Source: Elioraea tepida (lineage in GTDB: Bacteria > Pseudomonadota > Alphaproteobacteria > Acetobacterales > Acetobacteraceae). From it: DNA of 64,000 nt. The stretch's first letter is position 1, and every line of letters starts with the position of its first letter. Of the stretch, positions 51,634 through 61,021 are shown one piece after another. Both the position numbers and the translations under genes were made by a program. The stretch is from NCBI RefSeq assembly GCF_019203965.1, contig NZ_CP076448.1:372001-436000 (forward strand). The letters are read 5' to 3'. The notes below the pieces were generated by a model, which saw only the letters and a program-made list of their open reading frames with translations, ran no database searches and had not been told where the DNA came from.

Positions 51634-53235
51634 ATGCGCCTCACGCGCCGAACCCTTCTCGCCGCCGCACCTGTCCTTGCCGCTCCCGCGCTGGTGCGCG
51701 CCGAGGCGCCGCTTCGCCTCACCGTCCTGCACACCAACGACGTCCACAGCCGGCACGAGCCGGTGAACCGCTTCGGCGCCGCCTGCCGCGCCGAGGACCA
51801 GGCCTCTGGCGCCTGTTCGGGCGGTAGCGCACGGCTCGCCGCTGCGGTTCTGCGCGAGCGCGCCGATGCCGAAGCCGCTGGCCGCCGCGTCCTGTTGCTC
51901 GATGCGGGCGACCAGTTCATGGGCAGCCTCTTCTACACGCACTGGCGCGGCGAGGCCGAGCGTCGCGTTATGGCCGCGATCGGCTATGACGCCATGGCCT
52001 TGGGCAACCACGAGTTCGACCACGGGCCGGAGACGATCGCGCGCTTCGTCCGCACCGCCCCGTTCCCGGTTCTCGGCGCCAATCTCGACACGCGGGAGGA
52101 GCCGGCGCTCGCCGGCCTCGTGCGGCCCTGGGTGATGCTCGCCGGGGGAATCGCTGTGGTCGGCGCCGTGACGGCCGAGACGCCCCGCATCTCCTCGCCC
52201 GGGCCCCGGCTTCGTTTCGGCGAGGAGAGTGCGGCGGTCGCCGCCGCCGCGGCCGAGGCACGGGCGGCAGGAGCGCGCGCGGTGATCGCTCTCACCCATG
52301 TCGGCTTCGCGCGTGACCGGGCGATCGCCGCCGCTGTGCCCGGGCTTGCCGCTGTGGTCGGGGGCCACAGCCACACCCTGCTCTCGAACTCGGACCCCTC
52401 CGCCCTCGCACGCTACCCCCAGCCGGTTCCGGGGCCGGACGGACGCGCGGTTCCGGTCGTCCAAGCAGGAGCGAACAACCGCTTCCTAGGCCGGCTCGAC
52501 CTCGATCTCGATACCGAGGGAAGGGTGGTGGAGGCGCGCGGGGATGCGCTGCCTCTTGCGTTCGCTGGCCCGCGCGATCTCGCCGTCGAGGCGCTGGTGG
52601 CGGAGCTTGCGCTGCCGCTTGCGGCGCTGCGCGCGCGGGTGATCGGCGCCGCTGCGGCACCGCTGCCGAACGACGCCTGCCGGCGGGAGGAATGCGCCCT
52701 CGGCAACATGGTGGCCGAGGCGATGCTTGCCGCCGCGCGGCCATCGGGGGCCGAGATCGCGCTGCAGAACGGCGGCGGCTTGCGCTCCGGCCTCGCCGCC
52801 GGGCCGATCACCTGGGGCGACCTTCTCACCGTCCTTCCGTTCTCGAACACGCTCGCCACCCTCACGCTCGCCGGCGCCGATCTGCGCGCCGCGCTCGAGA
52901 ACGGCTTCTCGGCGGTCGAGAGCGGGGCCGGGCGGTTCCCGCAGCTCGCCGGACTGCGCGTCGTCTGGGACCCTGGGGCTCCCCCTGGTCGGCGGCTCGT
53001 CTCCGCGTCGGTCGTCGGCCCCGACGGCAGCACGCGGCCGCTCGAGGACGGCCGGCTCTATACCATCGTCACCAACAACTTCCTCCGCCAGGGAGGAGAT
53101 GGCTATCTGAGCCTGCGCGACCGGGCCGTCGCCGCCTATGACGGCGGTCCGAACATCGAGGACGTGGTCGAAGCCTGGATCGCCGCACGGAGCCCCGTCC
53201 TTCCGGTCACGGATGGGCGGATCACCAGACGCTAG
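51634..53235 (+). CDS. Periplasmic 5'-nucleotidase / 2',3'-cyclic phosphodiesterase family protein
   Basis: 533 residues from ATG 51634. A signal peptide (RRTLLAAAPVLAAPALVRAE; twin Arg, so Tat is possible) precedes the metallophosphatase domain: LHTNDVHSRHEP, LDAGDQFMGS, ALGNHEFDHG, THVGFARD and GGHSHTLL hold the two-metal site. The C-terminal substrate domain has LQNGGGLRSGLAAGPITWGD and NNFLRQGGDGY. UshA-like enzymes scavenge nucleotides in the periplasm. It begins about 180 bases beyond tRNA-Ser, outside the mobile element. Confidence 0.9.
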   Translation: MRLTRRTLLAAAPVLAAPALVRAEAPLRLTVLHTNDVHSRHEPVNRFGAACRAEDQASGACSGGSARLAAAVLRERADAEAAGRRVLLLDAGDQFMGSLFYTHWRGEAERRVMAAIGYDAMALGNHEFDHGPETIARFVRTAPFPVLGANLDTREEPALAGLVRPWVMLAGGIAVVGAVTAETPRISSPGPRLRFGEESAAVAAAAAEARAAGARAVIALTHVGFARDRAIAAAVPGLAAVVGGHSHTLLSNSDPSALARYPQPVPGPDGRAVPVVQAGANNRFLGRLDLDLDTEGRVVEARGDALPLAFAGPRDLAVEALVAELALPLAALRARVIGAAAAPLPNDACRREECALGNMVAEAMLAAARPSGAEIALQNGGGLRSGLAAGPITWGDLLTVLPFSNTLATLTLAGADLRAALENGFSAVESGAGRFPQLAGLRVVWDPGAPPGRRLVSASVVGPDGSTRPLEDGRLYTIVTNNFLRQGGDGYLSLRDRAVAAYDGGPNIEDVVEAWIAARSPVLPVTDGRITRR

Positions 53236-53293
53236 GCGTTTACGCTTCGGCAAGCCTGGCAGGCGATGGTTGAGAGTGGAGGGCCTGCCCCTG

Positions 53294-53656
53294 ATGCCGA
53301 TCGCCAACACCGACCCCGCCTACTACCGCGCTCAGAAGCGCCTGCTCGACGAGGTCGAGCACGGCGTGCGGGAAGCCAACCGCGCCGTCATCGGCCAGCG
53401 CCTTCCCGAGATCACGCGTGACGGGTTCCTCCGACTCGCCACCGTCGTCGCGCGGCTCAGGGCCGAGTATCTCGCCTGTGCGCTCGGACTGGGGCGGGAG
53501 ACGCGCGGCGAGGTGACGCGCGAGGAGATCGACCGGCTCGCTCGCCTCCGCACCGCCTATGACGAGGCGAGGCTCGCCTTCGAAGCGCTGGAGCGCTGCG
53601 TCCAGCGCGGCTATGTCGAGATCGCCGACCCGCGCCCCGTCCGCACCCCGTTCTGA
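53294..53656 (+). CDS. Conserved-looking hypothetical protein
   Basis: 120 residues, soluble, helical and charged: DPAYYRAQKRLLDEVEHGVR, FLRLATVVARLRAEYLACAL and EIDRLARLRTAYDEARLAFE suggest a three-helix bundle. No family recognised. The ATG at 53294 has GGAGGG about 10 bases upstream. It sits between the phosphoesterase gene and the lexA promoter and is probably co-transcribed with the former. Confidence 0.65.
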   Translation: MPIANTDPAYYRAQKRLLDEVEHGVREANRAVIGQRLPEITRDGFLRLATVVARLRAEYLACALGLGRETRGEVTREEIDRLARLRTAYDEARLAFEALERCVQRGYVEIADPRPVRTPF

Positions 53657-53683
53657 AGACAGGCGCGGCCCAAGCCGTGGCGC

Positions 53684-53729
53684 TTGACGCGACGCGATGG
53701 GGCGGACTATTCGGGTTCCGGTTTTGTTC
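53684..53729 (+). promoter_or_regulatory. lexA promoter with SOS box
   Basis: GTTCCGGTTTTGTTC (53715-53729) is an exact GTTC-N7-GTTC, the LexA-binding motif of alphaproteobacteria. A -35-like TTGACG (53684-53689) and a weak ACTATT (53706-53711) lie just upstream, so LexA would cover the start of transcription. It indicates autoregulation of the lexA gene 110 bases downstream. Confidence 0.85.
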
Positions 53730-53839
53730 CGAGTCGCGCGGCGTTGGGGTCGCAGGGAAGAGGGTGGCGTCATGCCGAGGCACAAGCGAGCCGAGCTGCG
53801 GGTGGTTCCAGGCCGCGGTGCCACCACGCGGGTGCCGTC

Positions 53840-54556
53840 ATGCTGACGCGAAAGCAGCACGAGCTGCTTCTCTTCATCCTCGACCACTGCAACACCACCG
53901 GCACCTCGCCCTCGTTCGAGGAGATGAAGGAGGCGCTGAAGCTCCGCTCGAAGTCAGGCATCCACCGTCTCGTTACTGCCCTCGAGGAGCGAGGCTTCAT
54001 ACGGCGCCACCCGCACCGTGCCCGCGCACTCGAGGTCATCCGCGTCCCGGACTATCTCGCCGGCAACGGCAGGCGCGCGCGACGCGAGCCGGTGCTCGCG
54101 GCCGAGAATGGCAGCACCGTCGCCGCCTTCGCCCGCCGGGCCGAGCCGCCGCCTCCCCAACGTCACGCCTCCGTGCCGATCCTCGGCCGCATCGCCGCCG
54201 GCCAGCCGATCGAGGCGATCGACAGCCACGACGCCGAGCTGCCGATCGCTCCCGAGTATCTCGGCGCGGGCGACCATTTCGCCCTCGTGGTCACCGGCGA
54301 CTCGATGATCGGCGACGGCATCCACGACGGCGACATCGTGCTGATCCGTGCGGCTCAGGACGCGCCGAACGGGGCGATCGTGGTGGCGCTGATCGACGGG
54401 TTCGAGGTGACGCTCAAGCGCCTGCGGCGCCGCAAGGACGCGGTCGCGCTCGAAAGCTCCAACCCTGCCTATCAGCCGCGGATCATCCCGGCCGACCGGG
54501 TGCGCATCCAGGGGCGCGTCGTCGGCCTGTTCCGGCGCTTCGAGGCGAACGGCTGA
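53840..54556 (+). CDS. lexA: SOS repressor LexA
   Basis: 238 residues. N-terminal winged helix (LTRKQHELLLFILDHC, then SPSFEEMKEALKLRSKSGIH with the recognition helix) and a C-terminal self-cleaving peptidase: Ala-Gly cleavage site in GRIAAGQP, catalytic Ser in GDSMIGDGI and Lys in EVTLKRL. It represses DNA-damage genes and cleaves itself on contact with RecA filaments. The linker around 85-115 is longer than in E. coli, as usual in alphaproteobacteria. The ATG at 53840 is preferred because the upstream frame runs through the SOS box. Confidence 0.96.
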   Translation: MLTRKQHELLLFILDHCNTTGTSPSFEEMKEALKLRSKSGIHRLVTALEERGFIRRHPHRARALEVIRVPDYLAGNGRRARREPVLAAENGSTVAAFARRAEPPPPQRHASVPILGRIAAGQPIEAIDSHDAELPIAPEYLGAGDHFALVVTGDSMIGDGIHDGDIVLIRAAQDAPNGAIVVALIDGFEVTLKRLRRRKDAVALESSNPAYQPRIIPADRVRIQGRVVGLFRRFEANG

Positions 54557-54559
54557 CGC

Positions 54560-55960
54560 TCACTCTCCGGCGAGACGGACGGCGCTCACCGGCCCGGCGA
54601 GACGTGCGAGCTCCGTCACATCCGGCAGTGCCTCGAGCGAGAGGATGGCCTCGGCGAGGGCGGCCGCCTTCGGCGGCGTCAGGATCGCGTCCGCAAGCCC
54701 GTGGAACTTGGCGGCGAGTTCCGCTTCCGTGAGGAAATTTCCGGGCTCCCCCTTGGGCACGACGACCTTGGCGCTGAAGCTGCCGCGCCCCGTCTCCACC
54801 GTGGTGCGGCCGGCCATGTTGGCGGGGAACTCGGCCTCGATCTCCGGGTCCTCGACGCAGCGGATGCGCCGCGCCAGCGCGCGCACCACAGGGTCGTCGA
54901 GCAGCGCATAGCTCTCCCAGCCCATCGCCCCGGTCGCGAGCGCGGCGGCGACGACGAACGGGCCGGAGAACTGCGCATCCACGACATTCCGCGGCTCGGC
55001 CTTCTTCTCGGCCGGGGCGCCGATCAGCAGCATGCCCTTCGCGGGCAGGTGCACGGTGACGGCGGTGATCTCCTCTGGCCTCAGCCCGTGCTCGGCCCGG
55101 AGCGCGAGGGCCGCGTCGATCGCCGCGTGGCCGTAGCGGCACGAGGGATAGGGCTTCACTGCCGTCGCCATCAGCTCGAACACCTCGCCGAGGCCTTCGA
55201 GCACGCGCTCCGGCCGCGGCGCCGGGGCATAGGCGCGGAGGAAGCCGTGGCGGCCCTCGATCGCCTCCGACGCACCGCGGAAGCCCTCGCGCGCCAAGCT
55301 CGCCGCCGCAAGCCCCGCCATCGCCGACCAGCCGACCTGGAACCGCTTGGTCCAGGCGCCGTTGGCGAGGAACTGAAGGCTGCCCGCGGCCTGGGACAGC
55401 GCGATTCCGAGTGCATCCGCCATGCCCCGGGCGTCGAGGCCGAACACCCGTGCGGCGGCGACCGCGCCGCCGAAGGCGCCGCAGGTGGCGGTGGGGTGGA
55501 AGCCGCGGTCGTAGTGGTCTCCGGCCGGGAGGGCGAGCGCGAGACGGATCGTCGCCTCGTAGCCGGCGACGATGCCGGCGACGAGGCGCGCCCCGCTCGC
55601 CCGCACGAGCTCGGCGGCGGCGAGAGCGGCCGGGATCACCGGCGCGCCGGGGTGGAGGCTTCCCGCGGCATGGGTGTCGTCGAAATCAAGCGAATGGGCG
55701 AGCGCCCCGTTTACCAGCGCTGCGCCTGCCGGGGTGTAGCGTGCGGCGTCCCCGAACACGGTGGCCGTGCCGCCACAGAGGCCGAGCGAGCGGGCGGCGG
55801 CAAGCAGGGCAGGGGTGCTCTCCGCGTCATGGCGGGCGCGGACGATGTTGCCGACGAGGTCGAGCACGAGCGCCTTGGCGCGTGCGACCACCGGGGCGGG
55901 CAGCGAGGACGCGTCGATCCCTGCGGCCCAGGCGGCGAACTCCTCCGTGATCGGGCGCAT
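54560..55960 (-). CDS. MmgE/PrpD family protein (2-methylcitrate dehydratase-like)
   Basis: 466 residues from ATG 55960 (GAGGGAGAG upstream). Family signature: LVNGALAHSLDFDDTHAAG (~89-107), SLHPGAPVIPAALAAAELV, GFHPTATCGAFGGAVAAARV and KPYPSCRYGHAAIDAAL. Relatives include 2-methylcitrate dehydratase and cis-aconitate decarboxylase. No prp genes are nearby, so the substrate is open; a tricarboxylate or related acid is likely. Convergent with lexA, with only 3 bases between their stops. Confidence 0.88.
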   Translation of the reverse strand: MRPITEEFAAWAAGIDASSLPAPVVARAKALVLDLVGNIVRARHDAESTPALLAAARSLGLCGGTATVFGDAARYTPAGAALVNGALAHSLDFDDTHAAGSLHPGAPVIPAALAAAELVRASGARLVAGIVAGYEATIRLALALPAGDHYDRGFHPTATCGAFGGAVAAARVFGLDARGMADALGIALSQAAGSLQFLANGAWTKRFQVGWSAMAGLAAASLAREGFRGASEAIEGRHGFLRAYAPAPRPERVLEGLGEVFELMATAVKPYPSCRYGHAAIDAALALRAEHGLRPEEITAVTVHLPAKGMLLIGAPAEKKAEPRNVVDAQFSGPFVVAAALATGAMGWESYALLDDPVVRALARRIRCVEDPEIEAEFPANMAGRTTVETGRGSFSAKVVVPKGEPGNFLTEAELAAKFHGLADAILTPPKAAALAEAILSLEALPDVTELARLAGPVSAVRLAGE

Positions 55961-56101
55961 GGCGCTCTCCCTCACCGTTTCCATCCCTCGCCGCCCTTCT
56001 AGCCGAGCCGCTCCAGGCAGGCCAGGAGGAGGCTCCCGACACGGGGCGCGCAGCCGAAGCACGCGTTGAGAACCGCACGCACAAGTGGCATTGAGGAAGA
56101 C

Positions 56102-57076
56102 ATGGGTGCGACTCGACGCGTGGTCCTCGGGGCTCTCCCGGCCGTGGCGGCCGCGGCCGGGGCGCGCGCGGCGTCACAGCCCTTTGAGCGTTGGCTCTCC
56201 GAGCTGCGCGCCGAAGCACGCGCGCAGGGGATCTCCGCCGCGACGATCCAGGGGGCTCTTTCTGGAATCGCGCCGATCCAGCGCGTGATCGAGCTCGATC
56301 GCCGCCAGCCGGAGGTGACGCTCAGCTGGGCCCAGTACCGTGACCGCGTGGTCGCGGAACCGCGGATCGGTAACGGGCGCAAGGCCTTCGCCGAGAACCG
56401 CGCGCTGCTCGCTGCCGTCGAGCAACGCTTCGGCGTCGCCGCCCGCACCGTCACCGCGATCTGGGGGGTGGAGACGAACTACGGCGCCACTATGGGCGGG
56501 TTCCCCGTGGTCCAGGCGCTGGCCACGCTCGCCTATGACGGCCGCAGGAGCGCGTATTTCCGCGGCGAGCTCCTCAACGCGCTCAGGATCCTCGACCAGG
56601 GGCACATCCGCAAGGAGCGGATGCTCGGAAGCTGGGCCGGAGCAATGGGCCAGCCGCAGTTCATGCCCGGCTCCTTCCTCGCCTATGCGGTCGATTTCGA
56701 CGGGGACGGCCGCCGCGACATCTGGGACAGCCGGGCGGACGCGCTCGGCTCGATCGGCAACTACCTTCGCCGCGCCGGCGCCTGGCGGCCGGGCGGGCCC
56801 TGGGGCTTTGAGGTGACGCTGCCGCCGCGCTTCCCGATCGGGGAGGCGGATGGGCGGACGATGCGGCCGCTCTCGTCCTGGGCGTCGGCCGGCGTCCGCC
56901 CGGCCGATGGCGGGCGTATGCCGGCGGGCGACATGCCGGCGGCGATCGCCGCCCCCGATGGCGCCGCGGGCCAGGCCTTCGTGCTGTTCCCCAACGCCCA
57001 GGCCGTGCGGCGCTACAACAACAGCACCTATTACGTTCTCGCCGTTGGCCTGTTGTCGGATCGGGTCGGCGGATGA
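56102..57076 (+). CDS. Lytic murein transglycosylase, MltB family
   Basis: 324 residues. A Tat- or Sec-type signal (TRRVVLGALPAVAAAAGARA) lacks a lipobox, so it is a soluble periplasmic form. Catalytic Glu124 in AIWGVETNYGATMGGFPV; further motifs GSWAGAMGQPQFMPGSFLAYAV (core GAMGQPQFMPGSF), DFDGDGRRDIWDS and NSTYYVLAVGLLSDRV. It cuts glycan strands of peptidoglycan. GAGGAAG precedes the ATG, and the stop overlaps rlpA by 4 bases, starting a murein-gene operon. Confidence 0.92.
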   Translation: MGATRRVVLGALPAVAAAAGARAASQPFERWLSELRAEARAQGISAATIQGALSGIAPIQRVIELDRRQPEVTLSWAQYRDRVVAEPRIGNGRKAFAENRALLAAVEQRFGVAARTVTAIWGVETNYGATMGGFPVVQALATLAYDGRRSAYFRGELLNALRILDQGHIRKERMLGSWAGAMGQPQFMPGSFLAYAVDFDGDGRRDIWDSRADALGSIGNYLRRAGAWRPGGPWGFEVTLPPRFPIGEADGRTMRPLSSWASAGVRPADGGRMPAGDMPAAIAAPDGAAGQAFVLFPNAQAVRRYNNSTYYVLAVGLLSDRVGG

Positions 57077-58038
57077 CGCGCCCGGCCCTAGCCGCCATCG
57101 CCGCCGCCGCGCTGATGCTCGCAGGCTGCGCAGAGACGGGCTTCGTCGCCCAGCTCGGGAAACGGCTCACGGGGAGCGCGTCGCGCGACCCGGGCGAGGG
57201 CAGCTTCGTCGTCGGCGAGACCTACCGGAGGGGAGGGGTCTGGTTCTCTCCGCGCGAGGACTACGACCTCGACGAGACCGGCCTCGCCACGGTCATCCGG
57301 CAGCGTGCCGGGAGCCGGACAGCGAACGGGGAGGTCTTCGACCCGGCGAAGCTCACCGCCCAGCACCCGACGCTGCAGCTTCCCGCGATCGTCCGCGTGA
57401 CCAACCTCGAGAACGGCCGGTCGGTGCTGGTTCGGGTGAACGATCGCGGCCCTGTCGATGTCGGGCGTATCATCGGGCTGTCCGAGGCGTCGGCCCGCGT
57501 GCTCGGCCTGCCCGCCGACGGGGTGGCGCAGGTGCGGGTGCAGGTGGTCCCCGAGGAGAGTCGCCTCGTGGCGGCGGAGGCGCGCGCGCGGACGCCCGTT
57601 CCGGAGAGCGAACGGATCGTCGTCGCCTCCGCGCCGCGCATTCCGGTTGAGGCCGAGACGCTGCCCCCGCCGCCCGGCGCCCGCGCGGCGACGATGGTTC
57701 GCGTCGCGGCACCTCTGCCCGCCCCGCCGCCTGCTCCGCCGCCACTGCTGGCCGTGCCGCTGCGCACCGACGCCCTGCCGCGGACGCTGCGCCAGCAGCC
57801 CCCGGCGCCGGGAAGGCTCTGGGTTCAAGCCGGCGTCTTCGGCAGCGCTCGGAACGCCGAAGCCCTGCGTACGCGTCTCGCCGCCGCCGGCCCGGCGCAC
57901 ACGAGCCGCGTGACGGCGAACGGGCGCACGCTCTATAGGGTTCGGCTCGGGCCGGCGCGAACGGTGGCGGAGGCCGACCACCTCCTCGCCGCCACCCTGC
58001 GTGCAGGCGCGAGCGACGCCCGGATCGTCGTCGACTGA
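57073..58038 (+). CDS. rlpA: RlpA-type septal lipoprotein with SPOR domain
   Basis: 321 residues. Lipobox LAGC with Cys19 predicts outer-membrane anchoring. The double-psi beta-barrel (~70-165) has SRTANGEVFDPAKLTAQHPTL and VRVNDRGPVDVGRIIGLS; then a Pro-rich linker and a C-terminal SPOR domain (RLWVQAGVFGSARNAEALRT, ~250-321) that binds denuded glycan at the septum. RlpA proteins are lytic transglycosylases or septal murein binders. Coupled to the mltB-like gene and followed by dacA. Confidence 0.92.
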   Translation: MTRPALAAIAAAALMLAGCAETGFVAQLGKRLTGSASRDPGEGSFVVGETYRRGGVWFSPREDYDLDETGLATVIRQRAGSRTANGEVFDPAKLTAQHPTLQLPAIVRVTNLENGRSVLVRVNDRGPVDVGRIIGLSEASARVLGLPADGVAQVRVQVVPEESRLVAAEARARTPVPESERIVVASAPRIPVEAETLPPPPGARAATMVRVAAPLPAPPPAPPPLLAVPLRTDALPRTLRQQPPAPGRLWVQAGVFGSARNAEALRTRLAAAGPAHTSRVTANGRTLYRVRLGPARTVAEADHLLAATLRAGASDARIVVD

Positions 58039-58068
58039 CCGACGCGGAACCGAGGGAACCGGGACCAG

Positions 58069-59322
58069 ATGACCGACACCATCTCCTCCACGCGCCGCCG
58101 CCTGTTCGGCGCCGCGGCGCTCGCCCTCGCCGCGCCCTCGCTCGCGCGCGCGCAGCAGCAGCGGCCGACGCAGCGTCCGCCGCAGCGCACTGGCCAGCCG
58201 CAGCCGCGCCAGCCGCAGCCGCCACGGCCGCAGGGCAGCCCGGCGAACACCCCGCTCGGGCCGGTCGATACGCTCGCGCGGCATGCGCTGATCGTCGATT
58301 TCGAGACCGGGGCGACACTGCTCGAGAAGGAGGCGGACGTGCCGATGCCGCCCGCCTCGATGTCGAAGCTGATGACGGCTTATGTGGTGTTCGAGCACCT
58401 CCGCGCCGGCCGGCTTCGCCTCGACACCGAGCTTCCCGTCAGCGAGCGCGCTTGGCGCATGGGCGGGTCGAAGATGTTCGTTGAGGTCGGGCAGAGGGTG
58501 AAGGTCGAGGATCTGCTGCGCGGCGTGATCGTGCAGTCGGGCAACGACGCCTGCATCGTTCTCGCCGAGGCCATCAGCGGCTCGGAGGAGGCCTTCGCTG
58601 ACCTCCTGACCGAGCGCGCCCGCGCCCTTGGGCTGAGGCAGACGACGTTGCGCAACTCGACCGGGTGGCCCGACCCGAACCACCGCATGTCGTGCCGCGA
58701 CCTCGCGCTCCTCGCCGCACGGATCATCCAGGACTTCCCCGACTACTACCGCTACTACAGCGAACGCTCGTTCCGATTTGCCAACATCACCCAGGAGAAC
58801 CGCAACCCGTTGCTTTACCGCAACATCGGCGCCGACGGGCTGAAGACCGGCCATACCGAGGAGAGCGGCTACGGCCTCACGGCCTCGGCGGTTCAGGGGG
58901 GGCGGCGCGTGATCCTCGTGGTCAACGGTCTTCCCTCGATGCGCATCCGCGCCGAGGAGAGCGAGCGGCTGATGCTGTGGGCGTTCCGCGAGTTCGAGAA
59001 TGTGCGCCTGTTCGGCGCCGCCGAGACGGTGGAGAACGTCCCGGTGCATCTTGGCGAGCGCGACACCGTCCCGCTTGTCGCCGGGCGCGACCTCGTGATG
59101 ACGGTGCCGCGCAGCTGGCGGCAGGAGGCGCGGATCGCGGTGCACTACACCGCGCCTGTCAAGGCCCCGGTCGCGCGCGGGACGGAGCTCGGCAGGCTCG
59201 AGGTGTCGGGCAGGGGCGTGCCGCAGATGTCCGTGCCGCTCTATGCCGGGGCGGACGTGCCGCGGCTCGGCTTCGTGCCGCGGATCGGCGCAAGCCTCCG
59301 GCACCTCGTGTTTGGAAGCTGA
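58069..59322 (+). CDS. dacA: D-alanyl-D-alanine carboxypeptidase (penicillin-binding protein 5/6 type)
   Basis: 417 residues. After a signal (RRRLFGAAALALAAPSLARA) comes an unusual ~30-residue Gln/Pro/Arg-rich linker (30-57). The serine-peptidase domain has S97-M-S-K100, SGND (~159-162) and KTGHT; the C-terminal beta domain starts around VHLGERDTVPLVAGRD and carries a membrane-associating tail. It trims the terminal D-Ala from stem peptides. An operon with rlpA upstream and tmk downstream is common in alphaproteobacteria. Confidence 0.93.
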   Translation: MTDTISSTRRRLFGAAALALAAPSLARAQQQRPTQRPPQRTGQPQPRQPQPPRPQGSPANTPLGPVDTLARHALIVDFETGATLLEKEADVPMPPASMSKLMTAYVVFEHLRAGRLRLDTELPVSERAWRMGGSKMFVEVGQRVKVEDLLRGVIVQSGNDACIVLAEAISGSEEAFADLLTERARALGLRQTTLRNSTGWPDPNHRMSCRDLALLAARIIQDFPDYYRYYSERSFRFANITQENRNPLLYRNIGADGLKTGHTEESGYGLTASAVQGGRRVILVVNGLPSMRIRAEESERLMLWAFREFENVRLFGAAETVENVPVHLGERDTVPLVAGRDLVMTVPRSWRQEARIAVHYTAPVKAPVARGTELGRLEVSGRGVPQMSVPLYAGADVPRLGFVPRIGASLRHLVFGS

Positions 59323-59341
59323 GGCGGCAGCGCGCCTCGGC

Positions 59342-59983
59342 ATGGGCGGTCGGTTCATCACGCTCGAGGGCGGGGAGGGGGCGGGCAAGACCACGCAGGC
59401 GCGGCTGCTCGCGGAGGCGATCCGCGCAGCCGGGCTCGAGGCGGTCGAGACGCGCGAGCCCGGCGGCGAGGCGGGGGCCGAGGCCATACGCGGGCTGCTG
59501 GTCACCGGCGCGCCGGGGCGCTGGGAGCCGCTCGCCGAGACGCTTCTGCACTATGCCGCTCGTGTGCAGCACGTTGCGCGGGTGATCCGGCCGGCGCTCG
59601 AACGCGGCGCCTGGGTCGTCTCCGACCGGTTCGCCGACAGCACCGCCGTGTACCAGGGCGACGGGCAGGGGGTCGAGGCGGCGGCGATCGCGGCGATCCA
59701 TCGCGCCACGCTCGGCGACGTCGCCCCGGACCTCACGCTCATCCTCGACCTTCCCGTCGAGCAGGGGCTCGCCCGCGCGGCCGCACGGTCGGCGAGAAAC
59801 CGCTACGAGCGCTTCGACCATGCCTTCCATGCCAGGATCCGCGAAGGGTTCCTGCGACGTGCGGCGTCGGAGCCGAAGCGCTGCGTGGTGATCGACGCTG
59901 CGCGCCCGGCCGAGGCGGTGGCGGCAGCGATCCGCGCGGCCGTCGCGGAACGTCTCGGGCTCGTTCTGCCGGCCGCCGCATGA
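59342..59983 (+). CDS. tmk: Thymidylate kinase
   Basis: Phosphorylates dTMP to dTDP. 213 residues. P-loop LEGGEGAGKTTQARLLAEAI (~8-27), TREPGG (DRX-partner loop), DRFADSTAVYQGDG substrate motif and the LID segment RSARNRYERFDHAF. The ATG at 59342 follows the dacA stop by 19 bases, and the stop overlaps holB (ATGA), the conserved tmk-holB arrangement. Confidence 0.95.
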   Translation: MGGRFITLEGGEGAGKTTQARLLAEAIRAAGLEAVETREPGGEAGAEAIRGLLVTGAPGRWEPLAETLLHYAARVQHVARVIRPALERGAWVVSDRFADSTAVYQGDGQGVEAAAIAAIHRATLGDVAPDLTLILDLPVEQGLARAAARSARNRYERFDHAFHARIREGFLRRAASEPKRCVVIDAARPAEAVAAAIRAAVAERLGLVLPAAA

Positions 59984-60987
59984 GCCAGGGCGAGCTCGTC
60001 GGCCACAGGGCGGCGGCGGAGGCCTTCGCCGAGGCCGCCGCCGCCGGGCGGCTGCACCACGCCTGGGTGATCGGCGGCCCGCCGGGCATCGGCAAGGCCA
60101 CCTTCGCCCGTGCCGCGGCCACCTGGGTGCTCGCCGGCTTTCCCCAAGCGGCCTCGCCGCTCGCCGTGCCGGCGGGACATCCTGCCGCGCGCAAGGTCGC
60201 TTCCGGCAGCCATCCCGACCTTCGCCTCGTCGCACGCACGGAAAACCCGCGGACGGGGCGGCTGCGCACCGAGATCGCGATCGATGACGTGCGCGGCATG
60301 ATCGGCTTCCTCCGACTCACCGGTGCCGAGAGCCCCTGGCGCGTGGCGATCGTCGATCCGGCTGACGACCTCTCTGCCGAGGCGGCCAACGCGCTTCTCA
60401 AGATCCTCGAGGAACCGCCGCCGAAGGCGCTGATCCTGCTCGTCTGCCACGCCCCGGCGCGTCTTCTGCCGACGATCCGCAGCCGCTGCCGCAGGCTCTC
60501 GCTCGCGCCGCTTGCCGCGAGCGAGGTCGCTCTCCTGCTCGCCCAGCACGCGCCTGACCTCCCGCCCGCGGAGGCCGAGGCCGCCGTCGCGCTTGCCGGC
60601 GGGTCGATCGGGCGTGCGCTCGCTCTCGCCGAGGGCGGGGCGGCCGAGCTCTCCGCTGCTCTCGCGCGCGTGTTCCAGGGCCTTCCGGCGCTCGACCTCA
60701 CGGCGGCCCATGCGCTCGCCGACCGGCTCGCGCGACCGGGCGCGGAGGAGGGGTTCGCGCTGTTCATGGGCCTGTTGCGTGACCGGCTTGCCGCGCTTGC
60801 GAAGGCGTCGGCCGTCGGGCAGGCCGATGCGGTGGCGCGGCTGCGGCCGCTTGAAGAGTGGGGGGGCTTGTGGGAGAAGGTCGGGCAGCTCGCGCGACAG
60901 ACCGACGCGCTCAACCTCGACCGCAAGCAGGCCGTGCTCTCGGCGCTCCTCGCGCTCCGGCCGGGGGGCGCGCTCGACACACCCTGA
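59980..60987 (+). CDS. holB: DNA polymerase III delta' subunit
   Basis: Clamp-loader subunit, 335 residues. HHAWVIGGPPGIGKATFARA (~26-45) is the degenerate P-loop, with Ala where ATP-binding homologues have Thr/Ser, as expected for delta'. EAANALLKILEEPPPKALILLVCHAP and LLPTIRSRCRRLSLAPL (with the SRC motif) are diagnostic. The helical C-terminal domain follows. Coupled to tmk. Confidence 0.93.
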   Translation: MSQGELVGHRAAAEAFAEAAAAGRLHHAWVIGGPPGIGKATFARAAATWVLAGFPQAASPLAVPAGHPAARKVASGSHPDLRLVARTENPRTGRLRTEIAIDDVRGMIGFLRLTGAESPWRVAIVDPADDLSAEAANALLKILEEPPPKALILLVCHAPARLLPTIRSRCRRLSLAPLAASEVALLLAQHAPDLPPAEAEAAVALAGGSIGRALALAEGGAAELSAALARVFQGLPALDLTAAHALADRLARPGAEEGFALFMGLLRDRLAALAKASAVGQADAVARLRPLEEWGGLWEKVGQLARQTDALNLDRKQAVLSALLALRPGGALDTP

Positions 60988-61021
60988 CGGCTCGATGCCG
61001 GGCGGACGCACGGACAAGACG

